From contig NZ_VHIZ01000050.1 of the NCBI RefSeq assembly GCF_006494375.1, positions 372,001-436,000 of the forward strand: 64,000 nt of DNA, in the 5' to 3' direction. Below, one piece after another: positions 8,114 through 18,152 of the stretch. The first letter of the stretch is position 1; every line of letters starts with the position of its first letter. The position numbers and the translations under genes were made by a program. The notes below the pieces were generated by a model, which was given only the letters and a program-made list of their open reading frames with translations, made no database searches and was not told the DNA's origin. Source of the stretch: Pantoea anthophila (GTDB lineage Bacteria; Pseudomonadota; Gammaproteobacteria; Enterobacterales; Enterobacteriaceae).

Positions 8114-9928
8114 ATGAGTAAGGTAAAACGTAAGATTGAAGAGCATGGCGTCATTGGCGATCTCCGCACCTGTGCACTGGTGGCGAATGACGGGACGATT
8201 GATTATCTCTGCTGGCCTGAACTCGACAGCCCGTCGGTCTTCTCTGCCCTGCTCGACAGCGACGATGCCGGCCTCTTCTCCCTCTCGCCGGACTGGCCCG
8301 ATGCGCGCCGTCAGCAGCTCTACCTGCCCGACACCAATATTCTGCAGACCCGCTGGCTGGATGAGCAGGGGGTCGCAGAAATTACCGACTATATGCCGAT
8401 TTGCGATGACAGGGAGAAACTGCCGCGTCTGATCCGGCGGGTCAAAATGGTACGCGGCAGCGCGACCTTTACCCTGCGCTGTTCACCACGTCACGACTAC
8501 GCCCGGGCGCAGACGCGCGCCGAGGCCCATCACGGCTGTATCGATTTTCATGCCGAAGGTCAGCCCTCGCTGCGCCTCGCCGCCAGCGTCGTCATGACGC
8601 TGGAGGATGAGAGCGCGACCGCCGTCTTTACCCTGCAGCCGGGCGAACATGCGCAGTTTGAATTTGGCAGCGTCGACGATGCGCATATCGAAGCGCTGGC
8701 GACCGAACACTGCTTTGAAGATACCCTCAACTACTGGCGACGCTGGAGCGCAAAGAGCACCTATCAGGGACGCTGGCGTGAAATGGTGCAGCGCTCCGCG
8801 CTGGTGCTGAAGCTGCTCACCTCACATCAGTATGGCTCCATTGCGGCGGCGGCAACCTTTGGCCTGCCCGAAGAGCTGGGCGGTGAACGAAACTGGGACT
8901 ATCGCGCCTCCTGGATCCGCGACGCCTCATTCAGCATGTATGCCCTGATGCGGCTGGGCTATACCGATGAAGCCAAACACTTTACGGAATGGGTGGGTCG
9001 CTGCGTCGAGAACAGTCATCACGACGAGATGCGCCTGCAGGTGATGTACCGGCTTGACAGCGGCACCGAACTGCATGAGATGGAGCTGCTCAACCTCTCC
9101 GGCTACGGCGATTCCCGGCCGGTGCGCATCGGCAACGATGCCTGGCAGCAGACCCAGCTCGACATCTATGGCGAGCTGATGGATGCGATCTATCTGGCCA
9201 ATAAATATGGCGAGGCGATCTCTCAGCGCGGCTGGGAGCACGTAGTGAAGATGATCGACTGGCTGAGCGAGAACTGGGATCAGCCCGATGCGGGGATCTG
9301 GGAGATGCGCGGTGAACCGGAACATTTCCTGCATTCCCGCCTGATGTGCTGGGTGGCGATGGACCGCGCGCTGCGTCTGGGCATGAAGCGATCGCTGCCG
9401 ATGCCCTATCAGCGCTGGGATGAGGCGCGGCGTAAGATCCGCGAAGATATCTGGGCCAATTTCTGGAACGAGGAGCGCGGGCACTTCACCTCCACGCGTC
9501 ACGGCGACTATCTCGACGCCTCCATGCTGCTGATGCCGCTGGTGCGCTTTGTCGGTGCCACGGATCCGGACTGGCTCTCTACGCTGGACGCGATCAAAAA
9601 GGACCTGGTCAGCGATGGCATGGTGCGGCGTTACAATATTCATGAAACCCCGGCCGATGGCCTGCAGGGAGGGGAAGGCTCTTTCGGTGCCTGTTCCTTC
9701 TGGTATGTAGAGTGCCTGGCGCGCGCAGGCCGGATACAGGAGGCGCATTTTGAGTTTGAGAAGCTGCTGAGCTACGCCAATCCGCTGGGCCTTTACGCCG
9801 AGGAGTTTGACAGCCACGGCCATGCGCTGGGCAATACGCCGCAGGCGCTGACGCACCTGGCGTTAATCAGCGCCGCCTTTTTCCTGAACCGGAAACTCAG
9901 CGGCGAACAGACCCAGTGGCAGCCTTAG
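8114..9928 (+). CDS. Glycoside hydrolase family 15 (glucoamylase-like) protein
   Basis: A 604-residue cytoplasmic GH15 protein (no signal peptide). The N-terminal 220 residues form the usual beta-rich super-domain (GVIGDLRTCALVANDGTIDYLCWP). An (alpha/alpha)6 barrel follows, with ERNWDYRASWIRDASFSMYAL around residues 258-278, a cluster near 390-400 (DAGIWEMRGE) and GLYAEEFD near 555, the position of the general base in GH15. Bacterial homologues act on alpha-glucosides, some on trehalose, so substrate cannot be assigned. Two ATGs lie 6 bases apart; AGGGAG at 8102-8107 favours 8114. It follows yohD at 76 bases and may have its own promoter. Confidence 0.88.
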   Translation: MSKVKRKIEEHGVIGDLRTCALVANDGTIDYLCWPELDSPSVFSALLDSDDAGLFSLSPDWPDARRQQLYLPDTNILQTRWLDEQGVAEITDYMPICDDREKLPRLIRRVKMVRGSATFTLRCSPRHDYARAQTRAEAHHGCIDFHAEGQPSLRLAASVVMTLEDESATAVFTLQPGEHAQFEFGSVDDAHIEALATEHCFEDTLNYWRRWSAKSTYQGRWREMVQRSALVLKLLTSHQYGSIAAAATFGLPEELGGERNWDYRASWIRDASFSMYALMRLGYTDEAKHFTEWVGRCVENSHHDEMRLQVMYRLDSGTELHEMELLNLSGYGDSRPVRIGNDAWQQTQLDIYGELMDAIYLANKYGEAISQRGWEHVVKMIDWLSENWDQPDAGIWEMRGEPEHFLHSRLMCWVAMDRALRLGMKRSLPMPYQRWDEARRKIREDIWANFWNEERGHFTSTRHGDYLDASMLLMPLVRFVGATDPDWLSTLDAIKKDLVSDGMVRRYNIHETPADGLQGGEGSFGACSFWYVECLARAGRIQEAHFEFEKLLSYANPLGLYAEEFDSHGHALGNTPQALTHLALISAAFFLNRKLSGEQTQWQP

Positions 9929-10125
9929 TCATCGCGGTTTTCAGCGCCCTCTTTTCCCGAAAGGCGCTCATCTCTGCACGGTTTTAGGTAAAGTATTACT
10001 GTCAGGTTAAAATCCTGATTCACAACATCAGATCAATGAACATATAATGCGCAGCAGGTCACATTGGCCGGCATGAATTCGATACTTTGACCAGCCTGAA
10101 ACAGGGCGATAAAGACTTGTAAAAT

Positions 10126-11235
10126 ATGAAAATGATTCGCGCTTTCGCTTCAATCGCACTGGCTCTGGCGGCGTTCAGCCAGTCAGCCTTTGCTGTGGTT
10201 TACCCGTTACCGCCGGCTAACAGCCGTCTGATCGGGGAAAATATTGAAATTACCGTTCCTGAAGACAGCAAATTGCCGCTGGAAGCTTTTGCGGCGCAGT
10301 ATCAGATGGGCCTCAGCAACATGCTGGAAGCCAATCCGGGCGTTGACGTTTATCTGCCGAAAGCCGGCAGCAAAATGATTATCCCACAGCAGTTGATCCT
10401 GCCTGACGCCCCGCGCGAAGGCATTGTGATCAACAGCGCCGAGATGCGTCTTTACTACTATCCGAAAGGCAGCAAAACCGTGGTTGTCCTGCCGATTGGT
10501 ATCGGTGAGCTGGGTAAAGATACCCCGATCAACTGGACCACGGCGGTTGAACGCAAAAAAGATGGCCCGACCTGGACGCCAACCAAAGGGATGCACGCCG
10601 ACTACGCCGCTCGCGGTGAAACGCTGCCTGCCGTCTTCCCGGCTGGCCCGGACAACCCGATGGGCCTCTATGCGCTCTACATCGGTCGTCTCTATGCGAT
10701 TCACGGCACCAACGCCAACTTCGGTATCGGCCTGCGCGTGAGCCACGGCTGTGTGCGTCTGCGTGCGGATGACATCAAGTGGCTCTATCAGAATGTGCCG
10801 GTCGGCACCCGCGTTCAGTTCGTTGACCAGCCGGTGAAAGCCTCGGTTGAGCCAGACGGTTCACGTTACCTTGAAGTGCACAACCCGCTGTCGACCACCG
10901 AAGAGCAGTTCAACTCCCGTGAGCTGGTGCCGATCACGCTGACTCAGGCCGTGACCAAAGTGCTGGCTGATGGCAGCATCAATCAGGATCAGGTTAACGC
11001 CGCGATTCAGGGCCGTACCGGTATGCCGGTAAAAGTGAACGGTGTGGAGAACAACGTTCAGACTGCGCCTGTTCAGGTGCCGGAAAACTCACAGGCCGCC
11101 CCTCAGGAGCAGCCAATGACTCCGGTTACGCCTCAGGGTGCCAGCAGTGATGCTGCGCAGCCTCAGCAGCCTGCGACAGAAGCGGCCCCGGTGACCCCGG
11201 CCGCCCCGGCTGCCGCCACGAATAACAATTCGTAA
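10126..11235 (+). CDS. ldtB: L,D-transpeptidase, YbiS/LdtB type
   Basis: Periplasmic L,D-transpeptidase that anchors Braun lipoprotein to meso-DAP of murein. After a signal peptide (residues 1-23) comes a LysM-like segment (about 38-88), then the YkuD domain with the histidine of HGT (193-195) and SHGCVR, whose Cys209 is the nucleophile. The core matches E. coli YbiS more closely than YnhG or ErfK (for example [13 protein letters not shown] and [18 protein letters not shown]). At 369 residues it is about 60 longer than YbiS because of a low-complexity Pro/Gln/Ala/Thr tail from about residue 305. No strong ribosome site is visible ahead of the ATG. A terminator follows the stop. Confidence 0.92.
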   Translation: MKMIRAFASIALALAAFSQSAFAVVYPLPPANSRLIGENIEITVPEDSKLPLEAFAAQYQMGLSNMLEANPGVDVYLPKAGSKMIIPQQLILPDAPREGIVINSAEMRLYYYPKGSKTVVVLPIGIGELGKDTPINWTTAVERKKDGPTWTPTKGMHADYAARGETLPAVFPAGPDNPMGLYALYIGRLYAIHGTNANFGIGLRVSHGCVRLRADDIKWLYQNVPVGTRVQFVDQPVKASVEPDGSRYLEVHNPLSTTEEQFNSRELVPITLTQAVTKVLADGSINQDQVNAAIQGRTGMPVKVNGVENNVQTAPVQVPENSQAAPQEQPMTPVTPQGASSDAAQPQQPATEAAPVTPAAPAAATNNNS

Positions 11236-11254
11236 CGGACCGCCTGTTCTCAGA

Positions 11255-11280
11255 AGCCAGCGCCTGTCGCTGGCTTTTTT
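11255..11280 (+). terminator. Rho-independent terminator of ldtB
   Basis: AGCCAGCG (11255-11262) pairs with CGCTGGCT (11268-11275) and is followed by TTTTT. It is 19 bases past the stop. Confidence 0.9.
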
Positions 11281-11413
11281 ATTGCCCGCGCTATACCGCC
11301 CTCTCCGGCTAAATTTCCTGCCTGCCCATCATTTTTCTGTCATATAAAGCGCGTATCACACAGCGATAACCCGGTGCAAATCGGCATCCGCTATCCGCCA
11401 CATGAGGTACACC

Positions 11414-13012
11414 ATGAGTGAAAACAGTCTCCCCTCATCCGTCCGGGGCCGGCCTGATTTCAACGGCAAAGGCAGTCGCTTCAGTAAACCGCTGTTTTTT
11501 ATTCTGCTGGTCGCGGGTCTCGCGTTCGCCGGCCTCAATCTGGTCAGTGACGTTGAAGAGACCAACATGCCGGTCACCAGCCTCCTGCCCTTCTTTCTGC
11601 TGGGCCTGGCGCTGCTGATTGCGCTCGGCTTTGAGTTCGTCAATGGTTTTCACGACACCGCCAATGCCGTCGCCACGGTGATCTATACCCATTCGCTGAC
11701 GCCCGGCGTCGCCGTGGTCTGGTCCGGTTTCTGTAATTTTATGGGCGTGCTGCTCTCCAGCGGCGTGGTGGCGTTTGGCATTATCTCGCTGCTGCCGGTG
11801 GAGCTGATCCTGCAGGCCAGCAGCGGCAACGGCTTCGCGATGGTCTATGCACTGCTTTTTTCCGCCATTATCTGGAATCTCGGTACCTGGTATTTTGGCC
11901 TGCCCTCCTCCTCCTCCCACACCCTGATTGGCTCCATCATCGGCGTCGGCGTCGCCAACGCGATGCTGCACGGGCGCAACGGCCTGAGCGGCGTGGACTG
12001 GGATCAGGCGCTGAAGGTGGGCTATGCGCTGCTGCTCTCGCCGGTGGTGGGTTTCGTCTGTGCCGGGCTGCTGCTGTGGGTCATGAAACGCTTTATCCGC
12101 AATCGCCAGCTTTACCGTGCGCCACAGAGCGATCAGCCGCCGCCGGTCTGGATCCGCGGCCTGCTGATCCTGACCTGTACCGGCGTCTCTTTTGCACACG
12201 GCTCTAACGACGGGCAGAAAGGGATGGGGCTGATTATGCTGATCCTGGTCGGCACCATGCCGATCGCCTACGCCCTGAATCGATCGCTGCCCGCCGACCA
12301 GATCCCCCGCGTGGCCGCGCTGACCGAAGTCACCGCACATCAGCTGCGCCAGCTGCAACCGGCGGCGGCACACCCTTCGGCGGCCCGCGAGGTGCTGACC
12401 GGTTTTGTCGGCAGCAACCGGATGAACAGCGAGGTGTTACCGGCGCTGGCGATGACGCTCAATGAAGTGGGTGATGAGATTCGCCGCTATGGCTCGATGG
12501 ATAACATCCCCGCCCAGGCGGTGACCAACACCCGCAACCAGATGTATCTGGCATCAGAGTCGATCAAGCATCTGCAGACCGCAAAGGTCACGCTGCCGCA
12601 GGAGACGGAACGCAATCTGAAAGCCGTGAAAAGCGAACTCGACAGCGCCACCCGCTTTATTCCGATGTGGGTAAAAGTGGTGGTGGCGATTGCGCTGGGG
12701 CTTGGCACGATGGTCGGCTGGCGCCGGATTGTGGTCACGGTGGGAGAACGCATCGGCAAAACCCATCTCAGGTATGCGCAGGGCGCCAGCGCCGAGCTGG
12801 TGGCGATGGCGACCATTGGCGCGGCGGACGGTTTCGGTTTACCGGTTTCCACCACCCATGTGCTCTCCTCGGGCGTGGCGGGCACCATGGCGGCCAATCG
12901 CTCCGGCCTGCAGCTTGCCACGCTGCGCAACCTGGCGGTCGCCTGGGTCTTAACCCTGCCGGTCTCCGTTCTGCTCTCCGCCCTGCTCTACTGGCTGTTT
13001 ACCCGTTTCTGA
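11414..13012 (+). CDS. PiT-family inorganic phosphate transporter
   Basis: Inner membrane low-affinity phosphate (metal-phosphate) symporter of the PiT family, 532 residues. The duplicated family signature is visible as GFEFVNGFHDTANAVATVIYT near residue 75 and GVSFAHGSNDGQKGMG near 255. There are about ten membrane segments and a large hydrophilic loop at about 285-415. The start at 11414 is chosen over an ATG 12 bases upstream because GAGGT lies 5 bases ahead of it. The first 50 or so residues form an extension with an extra hydrophobic segment before the PitA-like core, so it resembles PitA/PitB but may not be orthologous; no symbol is given. It is convergent with the MFS gene after a 12-base gap. 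Confidence 0.9.
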   Translation: MSENSLPSSVRGRPDFNGKGSRFSKPLFFILLVAGLAFAGLNLVSDVEETNMPVTSLLPFFLLGLALLIALGFEFVNGFHDTANAVATVIYTHSLTPGVAVVWSGFCNFMGVLLSSGVVAFGIISLLPVELILQASSGNGFAMVYALLFSAIIWNLGTWYFGLPSSSSHTLIGSIIGVGVANAMLHGRNGLSGVDWDQALKVGYALLLSPVVGFVCAGLLLWVMKRFIRNRQLYRAPQSDQPPPVWIRGLLILTCTGVSFAHGSNDGQKGMGLIMLILVGTMPIAYALNRSLPADQIPRVAALTEVTAHQLRQLQPAAAHPSAAREVLTGFVGSNRMNSEVLPALAMTLNEVGDEIRRYGSMDNIPAQAVTNTRNQMYLASESIKHLQTAKVTLPQETERNLKAVKSELDSATRFIPMWVKVVVAIALGLGTMVGWRRIVVTVGERIGKTHLRYAQGASAELVAMATIGAADGFGLPVSTTHVLSSGVAGTMAANRSGLQLATLRNLAVAWVLTLPVSVLLSALLYWLFTRF

Positions 13013-13024
13013 TGACCCGGCGGC

Positions 13025-14215
13025 TCACCCGCTGGTAAGCCGCTGTTGAGCGCAGAGCCGCAGGGTAATCAGCAGCGCACCCAGGACCATGATCGCCGCC
13101 GCGAGGTAGACCGACCGCATGCCCCAGTGTCCGATAAAGAGTCCCGCCACCGGGCCGGTTAAGCCCAGTCCCAGATCGAGAAAGGCGGAGTAGGTGCCGA
13201 GCGCCGATCCCTGATCCTGGCGCTCAACCCGCTTAACGGCTTCCACCCCCAGGGCCGGAAAGACCAGCGAAAAACCGCTGCCGGTCAGAAACGCCCCCGC
13301 CCCCACCAGCCAGGCGCTGTCCGCCTGCCAGATCAGCAGCAGTCCCACACACTCCAGCAGAAAGGAGAACAGCGAGACGCGCAGTCCGCCAAAGCGGGTG
13401 ATAAAGCGCCCGAAGCCGAGACGCACCAGCACAAAGCCCAGGCTGAACAGCGTCAGCGCATAGGCCGCGCCCTGCCAGTTGCGGCTGGCAAAGTAGAGGG
13501 TAATGAAGGTGGCAATCACGCCAAAGCCGATGGTGCCGAAGCCCAGCGCCAGACCGTAGAGCCAGACGCGGGAAAAGACGCGATGAAACGGAATGCGCTC
13601 GCCCAGGCTGACGGTGACGGCGGGTTTGCGGCTCGCCATCAGATAGCCTGCTATCCCCATCACCGCAATCAGGCCAGCAAAGCCGCTCATGCCGAACTGA
13701 CCGTTGAGCATCACGCCCAGCGGTGCGCCCACCGCCATCGCCAGATAGGTGGCGACGCCGTTCCAGGAGATCACTCGGGCGGTCTGCAGCGGCCCGACGA
13801 TGTTCATGCCCCACAGGGTGGAGCCGGTGCTGCTGAAGCTTTCGCCCACCCCAAGAAACAGCCGTCCGACAGCCAGCAGCGTCAGGCTCAGCCATGGCCA
13901 GCTGCTCAGCAGGGCGGCGACGATGGTCAGCACCCCGCTCATGCCGCAGCAGAGCAGCCCCAGCATCACCACGCGTTTAGGGCCAAGCCGGTCGGCCAGA
14001 CGGCCCGACTGAGGACGGCTGAGCAGCGTCGCGAAATACTGAATACTGATAATCAGCCCGGCGATGAATGAGCTGAAGCCGAGGTGATTTTTGACAAAGC
14101 CAGGCAGCACAGCCAGCGGCAAGCCGACGGAGAGATAGCAGAAGAAGGTGAAAACGATAACGGAAAGGATACGTTTGTTGAGCTGGCTGTTGCTCAACAC
14201 GGCGGTGTCAGACAT
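13025..14215 (-). CDS. MFS transporter, YhhS/YfcJ family
   Basis: Major facilitator superfamily protein of 396 residues with 12 predicted membrane segments. It shares with E. coli YhhS the sequences VGLPLAVLPGFV, SIQYFATLLSRPQSGRLADRLGPKRVV (the MFS loop 2-3 motif), GSTLWGMNIVG, RVISWNGVATY and FSLVFPALGVEAVK. Family members are putative drug or arabinose-type exporters; substrate is unknown here. It lies alone between the convergent phosphate transporter and the dusC-rhlE pair, with its 3' end 12 bases from the end of the transporter. Confidence 0.88.
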   Translation of the reverse strand: MSDTAVLSNSQLNKRILSVIVFTFFCYLSVGLPLAVLPGFVKNHLGFSSFIAGLIISIQYFATLLSRPQSGRLADRLGPKRVVMLGLLCCGMSGVLTIVAALLSSWPWLSLTLLAVGRLFLGVGESFSSTGSTLWGMNIVGPLQTARVISWNGVATYLAMAVGAPLGVMLNGQFGMSGFAGLIAVMGIAGYLMASRKPAVTVSLGERIPFHRVFSRVWLYGLALGFGTIGFGVIATFITLYFASRNWQGAAYALTLFSLGFVLVRLGFGRFITRFGGLRVSLFSFLLECVGLLLIWQADSAWLVGAGAFLTGSGFSLVFPALGVEAVKRVERQDQGSALGTYSAFLDLGLGLTGPVAGLFIGHWGMRSVYLAAAIMVLGALLITLRLCAQQRLTSG

Positions 14216-14285
14216 AGCAGAGTTGCGGTGAAGGAAATTTGGCTCACTATACCGTCAGGCCGCTAAGGGGTCGCCTGATTTTTTA

Positions 14286-15236
14286 TCACAAACCATGAAC
14301 CGTCGCGTGACGATCGATCGCCTGTGCAATATCGCCCGACGATTTTAACGCCCGGATTTCGCTGAACAGGCCATCCGCTTCTGCATACGCTTTGCGCAGA
14401 TAGCCAAGCCACTGTTTGATGCGCGCAACGTGATAGAGTCCGGTGTCACCCTGCTTTTCCAGCCGGCTATATTTCTGCAACAGGCGCACCACCTCAGGCC
14501 AGGCCATTGGCGGCTCGTTATATTTGACCACCCGGCTCAGGTTAGGGATGTTCAGCGCACCGCGGCCAATCATCACCGCATCGCAGCCGGTGACCGCCAT
14601 ACAGTTCTGCGCGCTCTGCCAGTCCCAGATTTCACCGTTAGCAATCACCGGAATGCGCAGCCGCTGACGAATCTCGCCAATCGCCTGCCAGTTGATCGCC
14701 TCGGCACGATAGCCCTCTTCCTTGGTTCGTCCATGCACCACCAGCTCACTGGCTCCCGCCTGCTGTACAGCATCGGCGATCTCCAGACTGCGGGCGCTGG
14801 AATCCCAGCCGAGCCGCACTTTCACCGTGACCGGTAAGTCAGCAGGCACCGCTTCACGCATCGCTTTCGCGCCGCGATAGATCAGATCGGGATCTTTAAG
14901 CAGGGTCGCCCCGCCCCCGCTGCCGTTGACCAGCTTAGAGGGACAACCGCAGTTGAGATCCACCCCCCAGGAGCCCAGCGCCACCGCACGGGCGGCGTTC
15001 TCGGCTAACCATTCGGGATGCTGCCCCAGTAGCTGCATCCGCACCCGCGTGCCGGAAGGCGTGCGGCTGTTGTTATGCAGCTCGGGGCAGAGACGATAAA
15101 AGGATTTTACCGGCAGCAGCTGATCGACCACGCGCAAAAACTCGGTGATGCAGAGATCGTAGTCGTTCACTTCCGATAACAGCTGGCGCACCAGCGAATC
15201 AAGCACGCCCTCCATCGGCGCCAGTAAAACCCTCAT
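14286..15236 (-). CDS. dusC: tRNA-dihydrouridine(16) synthase DusC
   Basis: FMN-dependent enzyme reducing U16 of tRNAs to dihydrouridine. The 316-residue protein begins [20 protein letters not shown] and keeps the Dus signature [20 protein letters not shown] near residues 96-115 (catalytic Cys98), plus [25 protein letters not shown] and [11 protein letters not shown]. Sequence similarity is to DusC rather than DusA or DusB. Its start is 2 bases after the rhlE stop, so the two are likely cotranscribed. In E. coli dusC and rhlE are far apart on the chromosome, so this pairing marks a rearrangement junction. Confidence 0.95.
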   Translation of the reverse strand: MRVLLAPMEGVLDSLVRQLLSEVNDYDLCITEFLRVVDQLLPVKSFYRLCPELHNNSRTPSGTRVRMQLLGQHPEWLAENAARAVALGSWGVDLNCGCPSKLVNGSGGGATLLKDPDLIYRGAKAMREAVPADLPVTVKVRLGWDSSARSLEIADAVQQAGASELVVHGRTKEEGYRAEAINWQAIGEIRQRLRIPVIANGEIWDWQSAQNCMAVTGCDAVMIGRGALNIPNLSRVVKYNEPPMAWPEVVRLLQKYSRLEKQGDTGLYHVARIKQWLGYLRKAYAEADGLFSEIRALKSSGDIAQAIDRHATVHGL

Positions 15237-15238
15237 AC

Positions 15239-16600
15239 TCAGACGTTCCCGGTGCGCTTCGGTGCCGGACGACGCGGACGGGAAGCGGGCTTGTCGCCCT
15301 GAGGCGCAGGCTGTCCCTGACGACGAGGCTGAGAACGCTTGTCGCCGGATGAACGTGGTGCACCCGCACCCTGTCCGCCCTGACCACGACCGCGCCCGCC
15401 GCCTGCACCGCCGCGCGACTGCTGCTGGCGACCGTTGATGATAGGCTCTGCTTTGATGCTCGGATCGGGTTCATAACCCGGAATCGCCAGGCGCGGGATT
15501 TCACGCTTCAGCAGGCGTTCGATATCACGCAGCAGTTTATGCTCATCGACGCAGACCAGTGACAGTGCCGCACCGGTGGCCGCCGCACGGCCGGTACGGC
15601 CAATACGGTGCACATAATCTTCGGCGACGTTGGGCAGCTCATAGTTGACCACATGTGGCAGCTCTTCGATATCCAGGCCACGCGCCGCGATATCGGTCGC
15701 TACCAGCACGCGGATCCCGCCGGATTTAAAGTCAGCCAGCGCACGGGTACGGGCACCCTGGCTCTTGTTGCCGTGGATCGCGGCGGCGGTGATGCCATCT
15801 TTGCCCAGCTGCTCGGCAAGGTGGTTAGCGCCATGCTTGGTACGGGTAAAGACCAGCACCTGCTGCCAGTTCCCTTCGCCAATCAGCTGCGACAGCAGTT
15901 CCCGCTTGCGCTTCTTATCCACGAAATGCACCTGCTGAGCAACCTGTTCAGAGGCGGTGTTGCGGCGCGCCACTTCCACCATTTCCGGGTTGGTCAGCAG
16001 TTTTTCAGCCAGGCCTTTGATCTCATCAGAGAAGGTGGCCGAGAAGAGCAGGTTCTGACGCTTAGCCGGCAGACGCGCCAGCACGCGACGGATGTCGTGG
16101 ATAAAGCCCATATCGAGCATCCGGTCCGCTTCATCCAGCACCAGAATTTCGACCTTAGAGAGGTCAACCGCATTCTGATGCGCCAGATCCAGCAGACGAC
16201 CCGGTGTCGCCACCAGCACGTCGACGCCGCCACGCAGTTTAACCATCTGCGGATTGATGCTGACGCCACCAAACACCACCATCGACCGCAGCGGGAGATA
16301 TTTGCTGTAGTCACTGACGTTTTCGCCGACCTGCGCCGCGAGTTCACGGGTCGGGGTCAGGATCAGGGCGCGCACCGGGCGACGGCCGCGCACCGGCGTG
16401 GTGGTCGCAGAGAGTTTTTCAAGCAGAGGTAAGGTAAAGCCGGCCGTCTTGCCGGTGCCGGTCTGGGCGCTCGCCAGCAGATCGCGGCCTGCCAGCACCA
16501 CAGGAATCGCCTGGCGCTGGATAGGTGTAGGTTCGCTGTAGCCTTGTTCGGCGACCGCGCGCAAAATATCGGCACTCAGGCCGAGAGAGTCAAAAGACAT
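15239..16600 (-). CDS. rhlE: ATP-dependent RNA helicase RhlE
   Basis: DEAD-box helicase acting in ribosome assembly and RNA turnover. Motifs in the 453-residue product: Q motif (PTPIQRQ, 25-31), motif I AQTGTGKT (45-52), PTRELA, TPGR, DEAD in [22 protein letters not shown] and HRIGRTGRA. The last 70 residues are a Gly/Arg/Gln-rich basic tail ([12 protein letters not shown]-like), typical of RhlE C-termini and probably RNA-binding. It is followed at 2 bases by dusC. Its promoter should lie in the 218-base gap to ybhQ. Confidence 0.96.
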   Translation of the reverse strand: MSFDSLGLSADILRAVAEQGYSEPTPIQRQAIPVVLAGRDLLASAQTGTGKTAGFTLPLLEKLSATTTPVRGRRPVRALILTPTRELAAQVGENVSDYSKYLPLRSMVVFGGVSINPQMVKLRGGVDVLVATPGRLLDLAHQNAVDLSKVEILVLDEADRMLDMGFIHDIRRVLARLPAKRQNLLFSATFSDEIKGLAEKLLTNPEMVEVARRNTASEQVAQQVHFVDKKRKRELLSQLIGEGNWQQVLVFTRTKHGANHLAEQLGKDGITAAAIHGNKSQGARTRALADFKSGGIRVLVATDIAARGLDIEELPHVVNYELPNVAEDYVHRIGRTGRAAATGAALSLVCVDEHKLLRDIERLLKREIPRLAIPGYEPDPSIKAEPIINGRQQQSRGGAGGGRGRGQGGQGAGAPRSSGDKRSQPRRQGQPAPQGDKPASRPRRPAPKRTGNV

Positions 16601-16791
16601 TACGTGATTTACTCCGGTCCGCTCTGTCCGTGATTCACGGTGTAGTTTTCAGAGGGATAGTGACGGCAGCTGGGGCTGACGCGTGAAAAGGGCACAAACT
16701 ACGATGCGTAAGCGGGCGAGTGTAGCAGCTTTAGAGCAAGTGTGCGAGATAGCTCACATTTACACACACATCTTCCCTGCCCCATAAACAG

Positions 16792-16815
16792 GAAGGCCAC
16801 CTTTCGGTGGCCTTC
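16792..16815. terminator. Hairpin downstream of ybhQ
   Basis: GAAGGCCACC (16792-16801) and GGTGGCCTTC (16806-16815) form a perfect 10-bp stem with a TTTC loop immediately after the ybhQ stop. The T-run on the minus strand is poor, so this is likely but not certain to be the ybhQ terminator. Confidence 0.6.
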
Positions 16816-16818
16816 AAC

Positions 16819-17211
16819 TTAGCTACGTTTTTTTTCAATGCGCCGTGGCGGTTCTTTCGCCAGCAGCGACACCAGCGCCGGACCCAGCAACATCACCACG
16901 CCGAGGCACGCCAGCAGCAGGTTGTTGTGGTAGATCCGCGACACCAGGAACAGTGTCATCATGGCAGCGCCAAAGTAGTAAGTGGTGGTCGCTTCTTCAA
17001 GATAATCGCCAAGGGTCCGTAAACGGGCGATGCGCTGTGTTGCCAGCATGGCAACAAAAACCAGTGCGTAGACGGCCACCAGCGTGCTGCAGACATCGAC
17101 CAGGGCCTTGTGCTTCCAGCCCCAGATCAGCGCAGCGATCACCAGCAGATGCATAGCGATATGCATGTATGTCTGACCCGTGATGATTTGAATACGATTA
17201 GACCATTTCAT
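16819..17211 (-). CDS. ybhQ: Inner membrane protein YbhQ
   Basis: A 130-residue protein with four hydrophobic segments (about 18-33, 40-56, 77-93 and 98-115), starting MKWSNRIQIITGQTYMHIAMHLL and sharing with E. coli YbhQ the LEEATTTYYFGAAM and LLGPALVSLLAKEP stretches. Function is unknown. It is divergent from the ybhP operon, as in E. coli. Confidence 0.88.
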   Translation of the reverse strand: MKWSNRIQIITGQTYMHIAMHLLVIAALIWGWKHKALVDVCSTLVAVYALVFVAMLATQRIARLRTLGDYLEEATTTYYFGAAMMTLFLVSRIYHNNLLLACLGVVMLLGPALVSLLAKEPPRRIEKKRS

Positions 17212-17390
17212 TCAGTTCTCCTGGCAGACCCAACAGGTCGCCCAAGTGCTACCGGCACAAGCCGGAAACGGTTTCCTCAATGTAAAACAATTTTCGGATA
17301 ACGCCTTAATTATCGCCCTCTCTCACCACCCATTTGTGACAAAGACTACACTTTGATTCTGGTGATGATGAAAAGGAGTGCGTCGCGAGT

Positions 17391-18152
17391 ATGCCACAAA
17401 ACACGCAAGGATTTTCAATAAAAGTCCTGACGATCAATACACACAAGGGTTTTGCCCCGTTTAATCGCCGCTTCATCCTGCCGGAATTACGCGAAGCCGT
17501 TCGCGCAACGTCGGCGGATGTGGTCCTTCTGCAGGAGGTGATGGGCACGCATGCCATCCATCCGCTTAACCATGACGCGTGGCCCGAGGCGCCACACTAT
17601 GAGTTTCTGGCCGACACCATGTGGAACGATTTCGCCTACGGGCGCAATGCGGTCTACCCGGAAGGACATCACGGCAATGCCGTGCTGTCGCGCTTTCCGA
17701 TTGCAGAGTATGAGAACCGGGATATCTCGGTGGCGGGCAGTGAAAATCGCGGCATGCTGCACTGTCAGATCGCCCTGCCCGAGCCGCATGGCACGCTGCA
17801 CGTTATCTGCGTGCACCTTGGCCTGAAGGCCTCGCACCGCCGCGCGCAGATGAAGATGATATGTGAAATGGTCACCTCGCTGCCGCCCGACGCGCCGGTT
17901 GTGGTGGCGGGTGATTTTAACGACTGGCAACGACGCGCTAACGCGATCTTAAAACAGGGCGCAGGCCTGAAAGAGGTATTCAGCATGAAAACCGGACGCC
18001 CGGCGCGCACCTTCCCGGCGCGCTTCCCGATTCTGCGGCTCGACCGCATCTATGTACGTAATGCCACCGTCACTCATCCGTGGGCGCTGCCGCGTAAGCC
18101 GTGGTCCCATCTCTCCGACCATGCGCCGCTGGCCGTGGAGATTCACCTATGA
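17391..18152 (+). CDS. ybhP: Endonuclease/exonuclease/phosphatase family protein YbhP
   Basis: A 253-residue EEP-superfamily metal-dependent phosphoesterase. Visible motifs: LTINTHKGF near the N-terminus (metal-site Asn), DVVLLQEV (metal-binding Glu, residues about 43-50), [10 protein letters not shown] near 166-175 and [10 protein letters not shown] at the C-terminus (catalytic Asp-His). The biological substrate is unknown. Position in the operon with cardiolipin synthase B suggests a membrane-lipid-related role (inference). Its stop overlaps the clsB start by 4 bases (ATGA), indicating translational coupling. Confidence 0.92.
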   Translation: MPQNTQGFSIKVLTINTHKGFAPFNRRFILPELREAVRATSADVVLLQEVMGTHAIHPLNHDAWPEAPHYEFLADTMWNDFAYGRNAVYPEGHHGNAVLSRFPIAEYENRDISVAGSENRGMLHCQIALPEPHGTLHVICVHLGLKASHRRAQMKMICEMVTSLPPDAPVVVAGDFNDWQRRANAILKQGAGLKEVFSMKTGRPARTFPARFPILRLDRIYVRNATVTHPWALPRKPWSHLSDHAPLAVEIHL

